A DNA stretch of 64,000 bases from the NCBI GenBank assembly GCA_934045075.1, contig OW203738.1, positions 5,509,487 to 5,573,486 of the forward strand, written 5' to 3'. This DNA comes from Yponomeuta sedellus (taxonomy: Eukaryota > Arthropoda > Insecta > Lepidoptera > Yponomeutidae). A program made the translations under genes and the position numbers. Positions 54,736-64,000 of the stretch are shown in pieces (within the stretch, counting starts at the first letter, position 1; every line of letters starts with the position of its first letter). The notes beneath the pieces were generated by a model. It did not search any database, was not told the DNA's origin, and saw only the letters and a program-made list of their open reading frames with translations.

Positions 54736-55210
54736 CGCTTTTTTTAAAATAAAACTGAAAATCTAGCCCATTTATTCGACTAGCCGGCCTAATGTATATT
54801 CGGTTCTAATGTATAATGGTGTTCCTTGATGATATATATTTTTTGAACATCTGCACATGCCGTGCTATTAGTATTCCTTAATTAAGGTAATTACGTTTTA
54901 CCTTATAAATATTCGCGATTACACTCGTTTATATCTAACCACCGTGCCATTGTTAAACGCCATATCTTAACAGACCATAAAGCATCGCGAAAATTACCTT
55001 TAAGCAGGCACAAATGCACTAACCTCTATACTGCCCGATTTGGCTTTATTGCCACAAATTCTGCTCTATTAATTTTATAGTTCTACTTCCTGAGAGTCCT
55101 GAGTACTGGCAGTAAATAATTCGAGATAGAAGGATAGCCTGCTGTAACTCCTTATAACAAGCATCATTCAATATTTTTTGTCAAGTATTTATCAATCTAA
55201 TAAAATATAT
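54736..55210. other. AT-rich; weak F fragment 54880-54950
   Basis: 'aaggtaattacgttttacct tataaatattcgcgatt' resembles F. Confidence 0.4.
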
Positions 55211-55225
55211 AGATTAACAAATATA

Positions 55226-55931
55226 TTCTCATTTCTAATGCACTAACCCGTGCTAATCCGTGCTATCCGTGCTAAATAATAATAACAATAAGCGGTGGTA
55301 GCTCAGTGGGTAGAACCATAGACTGGCAAGCTAGAGCCCCAGGTTCGATTCCGAGTGCGGGCATGTACCAATGACTTTGTTTAATTTCAAAGTTACGTAC
55401 ATTTGCGAATTTGTAGTCGCAATACCACACGCTAACGGTGAAGGAAAACATCGTGAGGAAACCCGCGGCTTGGTTGGCTCCGCACGTATTGACTAGTCTT
55501 TCCTGTGGGCTAGGCCGACTAAGCTGTCAGGGTGGTATAGGTGCTGGGCAAGCCTACACCATCTATAAAACCATGTCCCAGGCACTACAGCGTCGGAGTG
55601 GTCCCTTCACCCATCTAGTGTGAGTGAAGATACCACTGGACGCTGTATAAATCATCTCATTGAGTAGATGCAAAAAGGCCAATATATATAACCCGTGCTA
55701 AGGACAATTTTAAAAACCTATTTAGAAGCTAGCTGCAAGTGATGCAAATCACTTCAGCCGGATGTCGCTGCCTGTACGTAATACAGAGAATAGTGTAAAG
55801 AGGTTCGAAATTTCACTGATACCGGTGAGTCGCCCATTAGCTCAGTTGGAAAGAGCGCTGGCACGGATAGCCAGAGGTCGCGGGTTCGAATCCCGGCATG
55901 GCTGGATTTTTTAGATCTAAATAGGTTTTTT
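55226..55931. mobile_element. SINE A inverted unit with SINE E nested inside
   Basis: A antisense tail (55236-55256, resumed 55689-55728), then sense A from 'ctgcaagtgatgcaaatcac' to 'tctaaataggtttttt'. TSD 'ttaacaaatata' at 55214-55225 and 55932-55943. E is inserted in the antisense tail. Confidence 0.8.
55292..55688 (+). mobile_element. SINE family E, full length
   Basis: tRNA-like head (A-box 'tggtagctcagtggg', B-box 'aggttcgattcc'), G-like mid body, then 'ggctccgcacgtattgacta', 'ccatgtcccaggcactacag', 'ctagtgtgagtgaaga', 'gacgctgtataaatc'. Target duplication 'taacccgtgctaa' at 55244-55256 and 55689-55701. Close match to 61433-61843. Confidence 0.85.
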
Positions 55932-56124
55932 TTAACAAATATACATAACTTATAATTAAAAGAGATTGATGCTGAAATTTATTACTACGAGGTTAGAACC
56001 CTTCCCGTATTCAAGAAGAATTCTCGTTAGTCAAGCGTTCTACTAATTATGAATCTACTACTAAGATCTCTCACTAGTGCGAGTAACTACGTCTTTTCTA
56101 ATAGTATTATGTAATTAAATATAA

Positions 56125-56265
56125 ATAGATTCATTTATTCATTATTGTATGTACGCCAGAAATTACATAAGAGGCTTAATCACTTAATTAAACAATAACA
56201 TAGTACAATACAATTGGCGGCCTTATTACTAAAAGTAAATTCTTCCAGACAATCACTGACTGTCT
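56125..56265 (-). mobile_element. LINE L 3' end
   Basis: 'tcattattgtatgtacgcca' and 'acaattggcggccttattac taaaagtaaattcttccaga'. Confidence 0.7.
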
Positions 56266-56426
56266 GAAGGCAACTCCCGTAATCTCCATAACAGTGCCAT
56301 CCATGTCAAAATACGCATTGGTTTATATTGATTTTAACAGATGTCGCTGTTATCGATCAGTTAGTTTGTTTTGTCTATGGTGTGTATCTCTCTTTCCTTA
56401 TTCCTTATTAACTATCACTTATGCTA

Positions 56427-56754
56427 GAGCTACATTAGCGGGCTACGGCGAATATTTGTGCTAATGCGATGAATGTGGCCGGGTACATCGTGTCATCGCG
56501 TAGAATTCGGGCGAAGACGATTTAGTATCGGAGAGCTGTCGGTGAACTGGCGCGGATCAAAGGGAATTGTCGCGACAATATGCGCTTGGGTACACCTACG
56601 TCAATTCACTGCCAAACTGAACAACGCAATCCGGCACGATGCATCGCGTCAACTTGACACGAATCTTCGCCCGCCTTAATATAGACAAGTTGCCCGAACG
56701 CGGTATTTTTGTCGCGCCAACGCGACACGAATTTTTGCCTGCTAATGGAGCCCC
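56427..56754. mobile_element. Probable decayed TIR DNA element
   Basis: gagctacattagcgggc (56427-56443) is close to the reverse complement of gcctgctaatggagccc (56737-56753). Subterminal 'cgaatattt'/'aatttttgcc' also pair. The interior is CpG-rich with inverted 'aattcgggcgaaga'/'tcttcgcccg' motifs. Confidence 0.45.
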
Positions 56755-56902
56755 AGCATTACGAATAAACGTGTGCAACCGAAAAATATTTATCTTAATC
56801 ATCATCGCCGTCCTAACTCCTAAAGGGCTTTCGCTTGCACTGACGGAAAAAAGAAAAAGTTAAAAAAGAGTTAGTCGGTGCAGCTAAACAATACTACATA
56901 AC

Positions 56903-56990
56903 CTCACGTCTGTATCACGGGTAGGCAGAGACCAGGGACTGCCACTTGCCACGATCCTGACAGATCACCTTCGCTTCATCAACGTTCATA
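56903..56990 (-). mobile_element. Repeat J
   Basis: 'acctcacgtctgtatcacgg gtaggcagagacc', 'gccacttgccacgatcctga'. Confidence 0.5.
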
Positions 56991-57021
56991 AGTCGTTGCA
57001 TGCATGCACGCCGGTTCCGGC

Positions 57022-57080
57022 TACTTTTTATCTTTCCCTTTGCTAATGGCGTGTATTAGCAAAGGGAAAGATAAAAAGTA
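57022..57080. repeat. Perfect 26-bp-arm palindrome (7-nt loop)
   Basis: Arms 57022-57047 and 57055-57080 are exact complements (tactttttatctttcccttt... and reverse) around 'ggcgtgt'. Confidence 0.9.
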
Positions 57081-57374
57081 CCCTATTTTTGGTCGATGTC
57101 CCTTACCAGCCCTTCCGCGCATATTCGCAATATAATATATTTGTTTCGTCAATCTTTCTTCCTTCATCCTCTCCACATGTCCAAATCAACGCAATATTCC
57201 TTTCTCAATTCTAGTCACTACATCCAAACAATAGTCAACAAGATAATAATTTTTATAATTATTCTCTTTATTTATAAAGACACGAATCCTTAAAACGCCG
57301 ATGAAAATATTATGTGTTGGAGATTGAACAAGTAAAAGACGTAACCACAGAGTACATAAACATGTCCAATCGTG

Positions 57375-57600
57375 GACGGCCTCGGTGGCGCAGCGGTTTG
57401 GCACGCTGACTATAAAACCAAAGGTCTCGGGTTCGATCCCCGGCCGGGTCGAACTAGGAAACGAACTTTTCTAGTTTGTCTCGGGTCTCGGATGTTATTT
57501 ATGTATTTGTTGTATTAAATCTATCGTCGAGTTAGCACCTATGACACAAGTCAATAAGTTGTACTATTGTATTAATATTTATTATTATATTAAAACACCT
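57375..57600 (+). mobile_element. SINE family C, full length
   Basis: 'ggcctcggtggcgcagcggt', B-box 'gggttcgatccccggc', 'actaggaaacgaacttttct', 'gttgtattaaatctatcgtc gagttagcaccta', ends in an ATT-rich tail. Confidence 0.85.
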
Positions 57601-57604
57601 CTTA

Positions 57605-57795
57605 GAGCTTTAAAAACCTATTAAGAGGCTCAAAAGTCACCCATGCCGTGATTCGAAGCCGCGACCTCTGGCTATCCGTGCGAGCGCTCTTTCCACGGAT
57701 ACCCAGAGGTCGCGGGTTCAAATCCCGGCATGGGTGGAAATCTTAGCCTCTAAATAGGTTTTTAAAATTGTCCCTAGCGGGTCAGTGCATTATAA
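57605..57795. mobile_element. SINE A inverted unit (reverse polarity)
   Basis: Antisense 'aaaaacctattaagaggctc' to 'ctatccgtgcgagcgctctt', then sense 'ccacggatacccagaggtcg cgggttcaaatcccgg' to the long tail 'attgtccctagcgggtcagt gcatta'. Confidence 0.75.
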
Positions 57796-57799
57796 ATAA

Positions 57800-58095
57800 T
57801 ATAACCTTTATGAGTGTTTTGGTGGAATGGTGTTTTTCAAACAAGTCCGCACGGAACCAAAGCCTTCCTTTGCAGTTAGTTTGTGGCGCCAGTAAGAATC
57901 TCCAAAGTGTAGTTAAGTGTACAAATTACTTAATTTAAGGTTAAGCTGCCGCTTCGATCACTCAAGTGTCCCTCACTTAGGCTCGTGGCGTTAAGTTCGA
58001 GCGAAGTTTTAGTTAGTTGAACTCAAGTTAGGAACGGATGTATGGGGATAGATTAGCAGGTGCGGCTAATCTAGTTCTGATTATATTTTTTACGG
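57800..58095. other. No supported feature
   Basis: Single-copy by eye. Confidence 0.3.
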
Positions 58096-58099
58096 TTTC

Positions 58100-58307
<208 letters not shown>

Positions 58308-58495
58308 GTAATAAATATTCATGGACATACTACACAGACCTCGTTAGCCCTATACTAAGTACAATTGTACTTATTATAGGTGCTAACTCCACGGTAGATT
58401 TAATACAATAAATAGACGATAACATAGACAAACTAGAAAACTTCGTTCGGTTGTACAGGAGCGTGCCAAACCGCTGCGCCACCGAGGCCGTCTAA
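58308..58495 (-). mobile_element. SINE family C
   Basis: 'aaatattcatggacatacta', 'acctcgttagccctatacta', 'tgctaactccacggtagatt', then reversed head 'gccaaaccgctgcgccaccg aggccg'. Confidence 0.8.
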
Positions 58496-58569
58496 CCTAA
58501 CCGGACCAGGCCCTAGAGTCTAATAACTACATAGTTTTTCAATAGAATGATGTAAGCACGACAATAGTT

Positions 58570-59117
58570 ATATTCTTTTTACGCACTAACCCGTGCTAAG
58601 GACAACTTTAAAAACCTATTTAGAGGCTAAAAATTTCAGCCATGCCGGGACTCGAACCCGCGACCTCTGACTAACCGTGCCAGCGCTCTTCCAACTGAGC
58701 TAATGGGCGACTCACGGGCATCAGTAAAATTTCGAACCTCGTTACAATAACATATTTTAAACTTTCGCGACTTGTACACATAGTTAGAACCACATAGTTG
58801 TGGTTTCAAACTGTCGCAAACGTGGGATCCGGTCATCAAGATGTGTTCGAGTGGAAAAAAGTCGCATGGCTTATCGTCCGACATTGTCAGTGTAGTGTGT
58901 CGCAACCCTAATAGTGCTTTGTGATAGCTGATTGAGGGTAGTCTGAAACCTCATCAGCCGAAGATGCGAACGGGTGCCAGCCATCAGTCTTCTCGTGACC
59001 ACGATGACTGTAGCGTTGTCGAAACGTAGAGGTAAAATAGCAATAAATTACTACGCGATTAAGCCCCGAAAATATTCTAACTCGTTACAATACTCTCTGT
59101 ATTACGTACAGGCAGCG
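58570..59117 (-). mobile_element. SINE A antisense copy split by element Q
   Basis: 58575-58749 is antisense A from 'cgcactaacccgtgctaagg' to 'aaatttcgaacctcgttaca'; it resumes at 59081 'ctcgttacaatactctctgt attacgtacaggcagcgaca'. Confidence 0.8.
58750..59080 (+). mobile_element. Element Q, copy 2 (331 bp), 12-bp TSD
   Basis: Inserted in SINE A with 'ctcgttacaata' duplicated at 58738-58749 and 59081-59092. Similar to 10198-10510. The TSD length favours target-primed retrotransposition over a TIR transposon. No promoter boxes or tail identified. Confidence 0.8.
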
Positions 59118-59119
59118 AC

Positions 59120-59620
59120 AATAGTTGTTATTTGCCTCAATTGGGTAGTCTACAAAGCAATAGCAGTAGAATATCATTTCAGGGGTATAACCCGCGCAGA
59201 TTAAAAAAGCATCGCTCGCGAAAAAGATCAAATCACGCGAGACGGCGAGTTGAGTAGCACAGGTTATAATACCATTCCTATGCGATTATTTCCAGGCTGC
59301 CGATAGTGTGAACGAAACGACCATTAATAGACTAGTATGACTAGAGGAGAAAAATAAACACATAAACGAGTTAGAGCTATCTCAGTTTTTTTTTTTCTTA
59401 AAATATTCGGGAAAAAATTCTTGTAATTTTCAACTACTCCTACGTATCGATAATTCCACAGCTATCGCGTGTATCAACCGTATGCACTTTAGAGACTCGC
59501 CCCCCAGTGCGTTTTGCCAGATACGACCCATGAAGCTGAAACGTGGACACCGACGGCAGCACTAGTCACTCAGCGTGCGATGAAATATGCTAGATGGGGG
59601 ACACTATAAGAGTTGCACTT
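59120..59620. other. No supported feature
   Basis: Single-copy by eye. Confidence 0.3.
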
Positions 59621-59635
59621 CTAGGTAATCGGAAC

Positions 59636-59895
59636 TATAGAGCGGTGGTAGCGGAGCGGTGTAGAAAGCCGGCTTTTCAATCGGGAGGTCGTGGGTTCGA
59701 CCCCGGCATGTACCAATGACTTTGTTTTCTAAGTTATGTAAATTTGTGAAATTATAGTAGCAATACTACTCGCTGACGGTGAAGGAAAACATCGTAAGGA
59801 AACCCTAGTGTCTGAGGTGTTAGCGTACCTCAGCGCTTGCTACGTACAATGGCCCAACTATGAGGCTAAGTGCGGGAATCTCAGGTCTAACTAAC
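59636..59895 (+). mobile_element. SINE G (type 1), full length, 10-bp TSD
   Basis: Head 'gcggtggtagcggagcggtg', B-box 'cgtgggttcgaccccgg', core 'gacggtgaaggaaaacatcg', end 'atctcaggtctaactaac'. TSD 'taatcggaac' at 59626-59635 and 59896-59905. Confidence 0.85.
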
Positions 59896-59983
59896 TAATC
59901 GGAACAAAAACAATTGGCGGGAAATCATTTGTCAATTGTTTTTTATCACACATCAAAGTTCTACTTCTACGTACGCAACGAAA

Positions 59984-60206
59984 ATGGAACTAAGTCGAAA
60001 ATATTTTAGAGCGGTGATTTTTTAATGATTTTAAATGTTGTCTCTCTCCGCAAAACTGTGCCGCTCGTCTTCACAATGATTTTGGGAGAGAACCACCTTG
60101 TTTGAGCACCGTGAGGCGATGGTTTGCTGAATTTGAGAGAGGTTGAGTTTCTTTACATGACGAATTTGTTGAAGGGCGATTTTATGGATTCGCGTCAGAA
60201 ATGCGA
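59984..60206 (+). pseudogene. Mariner-family transposase N-terminus, frameshifted
   Basis: ATG at 59984 opens 'MELSRKYFRAVIF'. After frameshifts come 'DFKCCLS', 'STVRRWFAEFERG' and 'VSLHDEFVEG', the helix-turn-helix region of mariner transposases. The catalytic DDD domain and the TIRs are absent; the next sequence is LINE-derived. Confidence 0.7.
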
Positions 60207-60214
60207 TAATCCGC

Positions 60215-60690
60215 TAAAGAACTAAAGGGACTGCCTATAAGATTAGCAAGCTGGAGTGGCAGTGGGCAGGTCACATAAGCCGAAAAACCGATGGTCGATG
60301 GGATGCAAAAGTGGAGACTATGAACTGGCAAACGCAGTGCAGAACGACTACCAGCTTGCTGGGACAATGATCTGAGGTTTAATGTCACATATGCAAAAAA
60401 AACCGATGGTCGATGGGATGCAAAAGTGGAGACTATGAACTGGCAAACGCAGTGCAGGGCGACTACTAGCTTGCTGGGACAATGATCTGAGGTTTAATGT
60501 CACCGAAAAACCGATGGTCGATGGGAAAAGTGGAGATCATGAACTGGCAAACGGAGTGCAGAAAGTCTACCAGCTTGCCGATGATGAGAGGTTTATGGCT
60601 GAAGGGAGCTTAATGAGGATGCCCAAGGACAGAAAGTAGTAGCGTGCCTTGGGGGAAGCATATGACCAGCAGTGGACGGATACGGACTGA
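60215..60690 (+). pseudogene. LINE C-terminal region with a triplicated segment
   Basis: 'KLEWQWAGHISRKTDGRWDA' then 'KVETMNWQTQCRT': the C-terminal region of a common lepidopteran LINE, ending around 60650-60690 ('ALGEAYDQQWTDTD' in frame). The segment beginning 'aaaccgatggtcgatggg' recurs at about 60285, 60400 and 60508 (spacings 115 and 108 bp). Confidence 0.7.
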
Positions 60691-60699
60691 TTAAGCTGC

Positions 60700-61420
60700 A
60701 TTTAATGAAAATTAAATGAAAATTTATTAAAAGTAGCGCAGAAACTGCGGCTTAATGAACGTTACAAGTCAAACAAGGTGTCCATTTCAAAATCTACGAG
60801 TAGACAATTTTGGAGAAAAAATGGACAAAAGAGTCCAAACTTAGTCTTTCTAAAGTCCTGAATTAATAGACTTTACATAATTATTATAAAACATATAACT
60901 CACGCATTGTACTGGCTTTATTTCCAGGCATCGTAGTCATCTAAATAATCCTTTATGTTCTAGTAGCCCTTTTGGCACAATGTGTACTTAACACATTTTT
61001 TGTACCACGTTTCATACGAGCTTAATATCTTAGGTTAATAACGGAGCTATTCTCGGGGTATAACTATAAATGTATAATTATACCAGTCTAACTACGTTTG
61101 AGATAGTATGCTTAAATACACAGCTTTTGTCCATTTATCCACATTTTTCTTCACTTAATGTCATTCACTTTTACATTATTATCAATTGACATATGTTTCC
61201 CTCATTGTGACTAATGGTATGATTCTTCTCGGGAAGAAAACTCTTTGTGGGAAATACGCGAAATTATTCGAGAAATCTTTTCGAAATGGGGTTTCATGTG
61301 GAAAAAAGTTATTACGGTGACCGTCGAATAAAACACATTGTTTTAGTATCGTGTGTATTATTCAATTGTAGCCCGATGACTATATGCAAAAAAGCAATAT
61401 TTTCTAGATCAAAAAGCCAT
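60700..61420. other. AT-rich; unclassified repeat 60730-60840
   Basis: 60730-60840 matches 44575-44680. Nothing else recognised. Confidence 0.4.
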
Positions 61421-61432
61421 TATCTATGATTA

Positions 61433-61843
61433 CAGCGGTGGTAGCTCAGTGGGTAGAACCATAGACTGGCAAGCGAGAGCCCCAGGTTCGATCCCGAGTG
61501 CGGGCATGTACCAATGACTTTGTTTAATTTCAAAGTTACGTACATTTGCGAATTTGCAGTCGCAATACCACACGCTAACGGTGAAGGAAAACATCGTGAG
61601 GAAACCCGCGGCTTGGTTGGCTCCGCACGTATTGACTAGTCTTCCCTGTGGGCTAGGCCGACCAAGCTGTCAGGATGGTATAGGTGCTGGGCAAGCCTAC
61701 ACCATCTATAAAACCATGACCCAGGCACTACAGCGTCGGAGTGGTCCCTTCACCCATCTAGTGTGAGTGAAGATACCACTGGACGCTGTATAAATCATAT
61801 CATTAAGTAGATGCAAAAAGGCCAATATTATTATATTATTATA
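61433..61843 (+). mobile_element. SINE family E, full length, 12-bp TSD
   Basis: Close match to 55292-55688 from 'agcggtggtagctcagtggg' to 'gtagatgcaaaaaggccaat' plus an ATT-rich tail. TSD 'tatctatgatta' at 61421-61432 and 61844-61855. Confidence 0.9.
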
Positions 61844-62005
61844 TATCTATGATTAGGTATCAACTTTGCCAAAAATTCCAATATCGCATCTCAATACAAC
61901 CATTTTAACTAAGAATAGTGCAATGTCACGAATTACTAATACCTATTATACAGGGTAGTCATTTGAGATGGGATTTTAACAGGAGCGTGCGATGCTTATA
62001 CACAG

Positions 62006-62226
62006 TTATATAATAAACGGGTCTAATCACTATTATTTATTAGGTAGAACGTAATAAATTACCATATTTCTCGACGTTTTGGCCGCGTTGCAGTTGCCGC
62101 GACCACACGACCACGTCTACCCGTGACCACGGCAACTGCAACGCTGCCGAAACGTCGGTAACTAAGGTAACTACGTTTTATCTACTAAACAACCGATCGT
62201 CGCGATTAGACCCGTTTCTTATATAA
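62006..62226. mobile_element. Fold-back element F (221 bp, 23-bp TIRs, inverted interior)
   Basis: 62006-62028 and 62204-62226 are inverted repeats with one mismatch (core aaacgggtctaatc). The inner arms 'cgacgttttggccgcgttgc' and its near-complement 'gcaacgctgccgaaacgtcg' also pair. Related pieces at 7198, 17375, 24300, 33470, 42330 and 54880. Confidence 0.75.
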
Positions 62227-62229
62227 CTT

Positions 62230-63235
62230 GTGTAGTTGTGAATATTTATTCTCAAGAGACCACTTCTAACTTTTTGAGTAAATTCAAATTGCATTCATAA
62301 ATTTCGATTGCAACCCATAATTAATTGCGACTCATCTTCAAACCAGCATGCGTGCGCGACCGACCACTGAACAATCTATTTTATACTACCAGCAGCAATA
62401 AATCACAGCAAACTATCTCAGAGAGCACATCGTGAACAAGAGACAGTGAATCATACAGCCCCATATATTGCGCAATCTAATGCACATCAAATGGTTCCTG
62501 AGCTGTACCTTACGAGTCGGGAATAAAAACAATAGAAAACAAAATACCTGTGCACACAACTACGCAAGTAAAGTCACTATTCGATCACAGAAGGACTATA
62601 AATTTTGCTTGAGAAACTTTTCTCTGATGATGTCTGGCTTTACAATTCTCTAAACAATAATGGTAAGTTAATACCTGAATCGGAGTTCAAAAAATGTGTC
62701 GTCGTCGTCTTCAGGCTATACTAGACTACTTCTGGACATAGCCCTCCTCTAAAGAGCTGTGTCAAAAAATGTGTAAAATACACTTTATGCTAACAGTGCT
62801 ACAGTAACATAAAGGATTATTTAGGTGACAATGATGTCTGGAATTAAAGCCAGTACAATTCATGAGTTCTATCGTTACCCCTTGTTATTTCAATTGAGTG
62901 AACACTTAGAAAAAAGTTCTTGAGTGGAGACGGGGAACTGGCTAATGCAGCCCTGGATAAGCAAGGAGATAAAAAAGTGGACTGCCTAGCAGTAGACGAA
63001 TACAGGCTGATTGATAGCTTGATAAATAAATATATAGCCGTTTTGTAGTAGCAAATGAAATGGTTATTATAGTGAAGTAATACATTATAGGCACTTTTCA
63101 ATTAACATTTTAGTTACAATCGCTTTAACATACGCTCATAAAAATGTATGTAATGAGATGATTAATGCAGTGTCCAGTGACACTTTTACTTAAACTGATG
63201 CCTGAAGGGATCACTCGGACTCTGCAATGCCTAGT
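62230..63235. other. AT-rich with two LINE 3' scraps
   Basis: 62698-62762 ('tcaggctatactagactact tctggacatagccctcc', as at 48300, minus) and 62925-63020 ('cagcagtagacgaatacagg ctgattga'-type ending, plus). Confidence 0.4.
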
Positions 63236-63239
63236 TAGT

Positions 63240-63600
63240 GCATGTATGAGCCCACTGCTGAGGCACGGGTCTCTTCCTGTGTCCCAGGAAGGTTAGGCCA
63301 CACTCCACGACGGCGGCCAAGTTCGGGTTGGTGAAGGATTGTAAGACAGTGGCGGGGCTTACTGTGAGAAGTTATCAAGCCGCCCGCCCATAAGGCCTCC
63401 GACATGGCTTAACGGTTGCCATTACATGACAGTCGACACCAACGCTTAGCATGCCTTGCGAAGCACGGAAACGCTCAGAAAAATTCCACTAGCGGTAGTC
63501 ACGGGACGGTCACCCATCCTGCACCTGATCGCGCCTGTTGTTGCTTAACTCAAGTGATTGATTCCAACGACTCGATTCGACCTGGCCACGAGCGCTTCTG
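63240..63600 (-). mobile_element. SINE family B, near full length
   Basis: Reversed B: 'gcaggaaggttaggccac'-type text, 'gacatggcttaacgg', 'cacccatcctgcacctgatc gcgcctgttgttgcttaact', 'ggccacgagcgctt'. Confidence 0.8.
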
Positions 63601-64000
63601 TCACTGTCACTTGAATCTCATCCCAATAATAATACTTGACATAGTACCTCTTAAGTTGACGTTGTGTTTGTTCTCATCTCCTGGCAAAGTTCCACGGCCG
63701 ATGCTAAATTGCATCCACGAGTGAGCAGGGAGAGATAATTTATTTATTGTTGTTCTAATTCACGCAAAATCGTGTTGTTCCGAGTCGTTACCGCGCTTCG
63801 TACAGTAGATGTAGGCCCTATAGTCTGCTTAGTGGAGAGTGGGAATTGATGTAAATACAATTTAACAAGGCGTTGTTGAGTAGGTAATACAATACAACCG
63901 TGATGACGAAAGACGATGCGACCAAGGACCACCTGGAAAAGATCATAGACCAAGAAGATAAGCTGATTGCTCGGCACTAGTGGGCCTGAATTAGAAGCTG
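63601..64000. other. No supported feature
   Basis: Right edge; 63895-63960 (cgatgcgaccaaggaccacc) looks like a LINE-type ending but could not be assigned. Confidence 0.25.

Overview
The window is eukaryotic, intron- and repeat-rich, AT-rich DNA, most probably from a moth or butterfly (Lepidoptera). The evidence is the repeat content: many tRNA-derived SINEs whose bodies carry the motif gtgaaggaaaacatcgtgag, LINE 3' ends of the kind ending in 'tgcaataaagtgttctctatct', 5S-rRNA-derived SINEs, a mariner relic and a repeat ending in 'gcgagtc(t/c)gactcgcacttggccgg'. The order-level call rests on memory of such repeats and was not checked against a database. No bacterial-type operon, CRISPR array or functional rRNA/tRNA gene is visible, and most long open frames are microsatellite or transposon artefacts.

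Protein coding. (1) At the left edge an intact minus-strand frame (3-920, open at the edge) encodes an N-terminal C2H2 finger plus a domain resembling the region that precedes the B-family DNA polymerase in insect Maverick/Polinton-type elements. (2) At 1431-2140 (minus) are two exons of an unrecognised nuclear-looking protein, joined in phase over a 205-nt intron. (3) Two weak single-exon candidates lie at 11481-11535 (+) and 23900-23985 (-). Everything else that reads as protein is a mobile-element remnant: LINE reverse-transcriptase C-termini (12643-13017, 34086-34222, 45105-45644, 60215-60690), two THAP-domain exons in a terminal-inverted-repeat element (29176-29392, 42717-42836), and a mariner N-terminus (59984-60206).

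Repeats dominate. I use letters for families recognised by comparing the window with itself. A = tRNA-like SINE ending '...cctctaaataggttttt', often as an antisense-sense inverted unit. B = 5S-rRNA-derived SINE. C, D, E and G = other tRNA-headed SINEs (G in two body types). L = LINE 3' ends. F, H, J, K, P and Q = other dispersed elements. Target-site duplications (TSDs) of 8-13 bp could be read for many copies and give insertion order, for example E inside A at 55.2-55.9 kb, Q inside A at 58.6-59.1 kb and L inside C at 54.4-54.7 kb.

Satellites and microsatellites: an uninterrupted (CCAT)291 tract flanked by (CTAT)n at 32073-33336, a 129-bp minisatellite with a 17-bp-arm hairpin in the unit at 41110-41870, (ATTAT)n at 54040-54281 and (AAT)n at 58100-58307.

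The most unusual observation is family A. At several loci a single pair of TSDs brackets an antisense copy followed by a sense copy. In the longest unit (34551-35054) the two arms differ by one substitution and a 2-nt indel and share a variant not seen in the other copies examined, so the arms look copied from one another. This suggests a recurrent fold-back form of a Pol III SINE.
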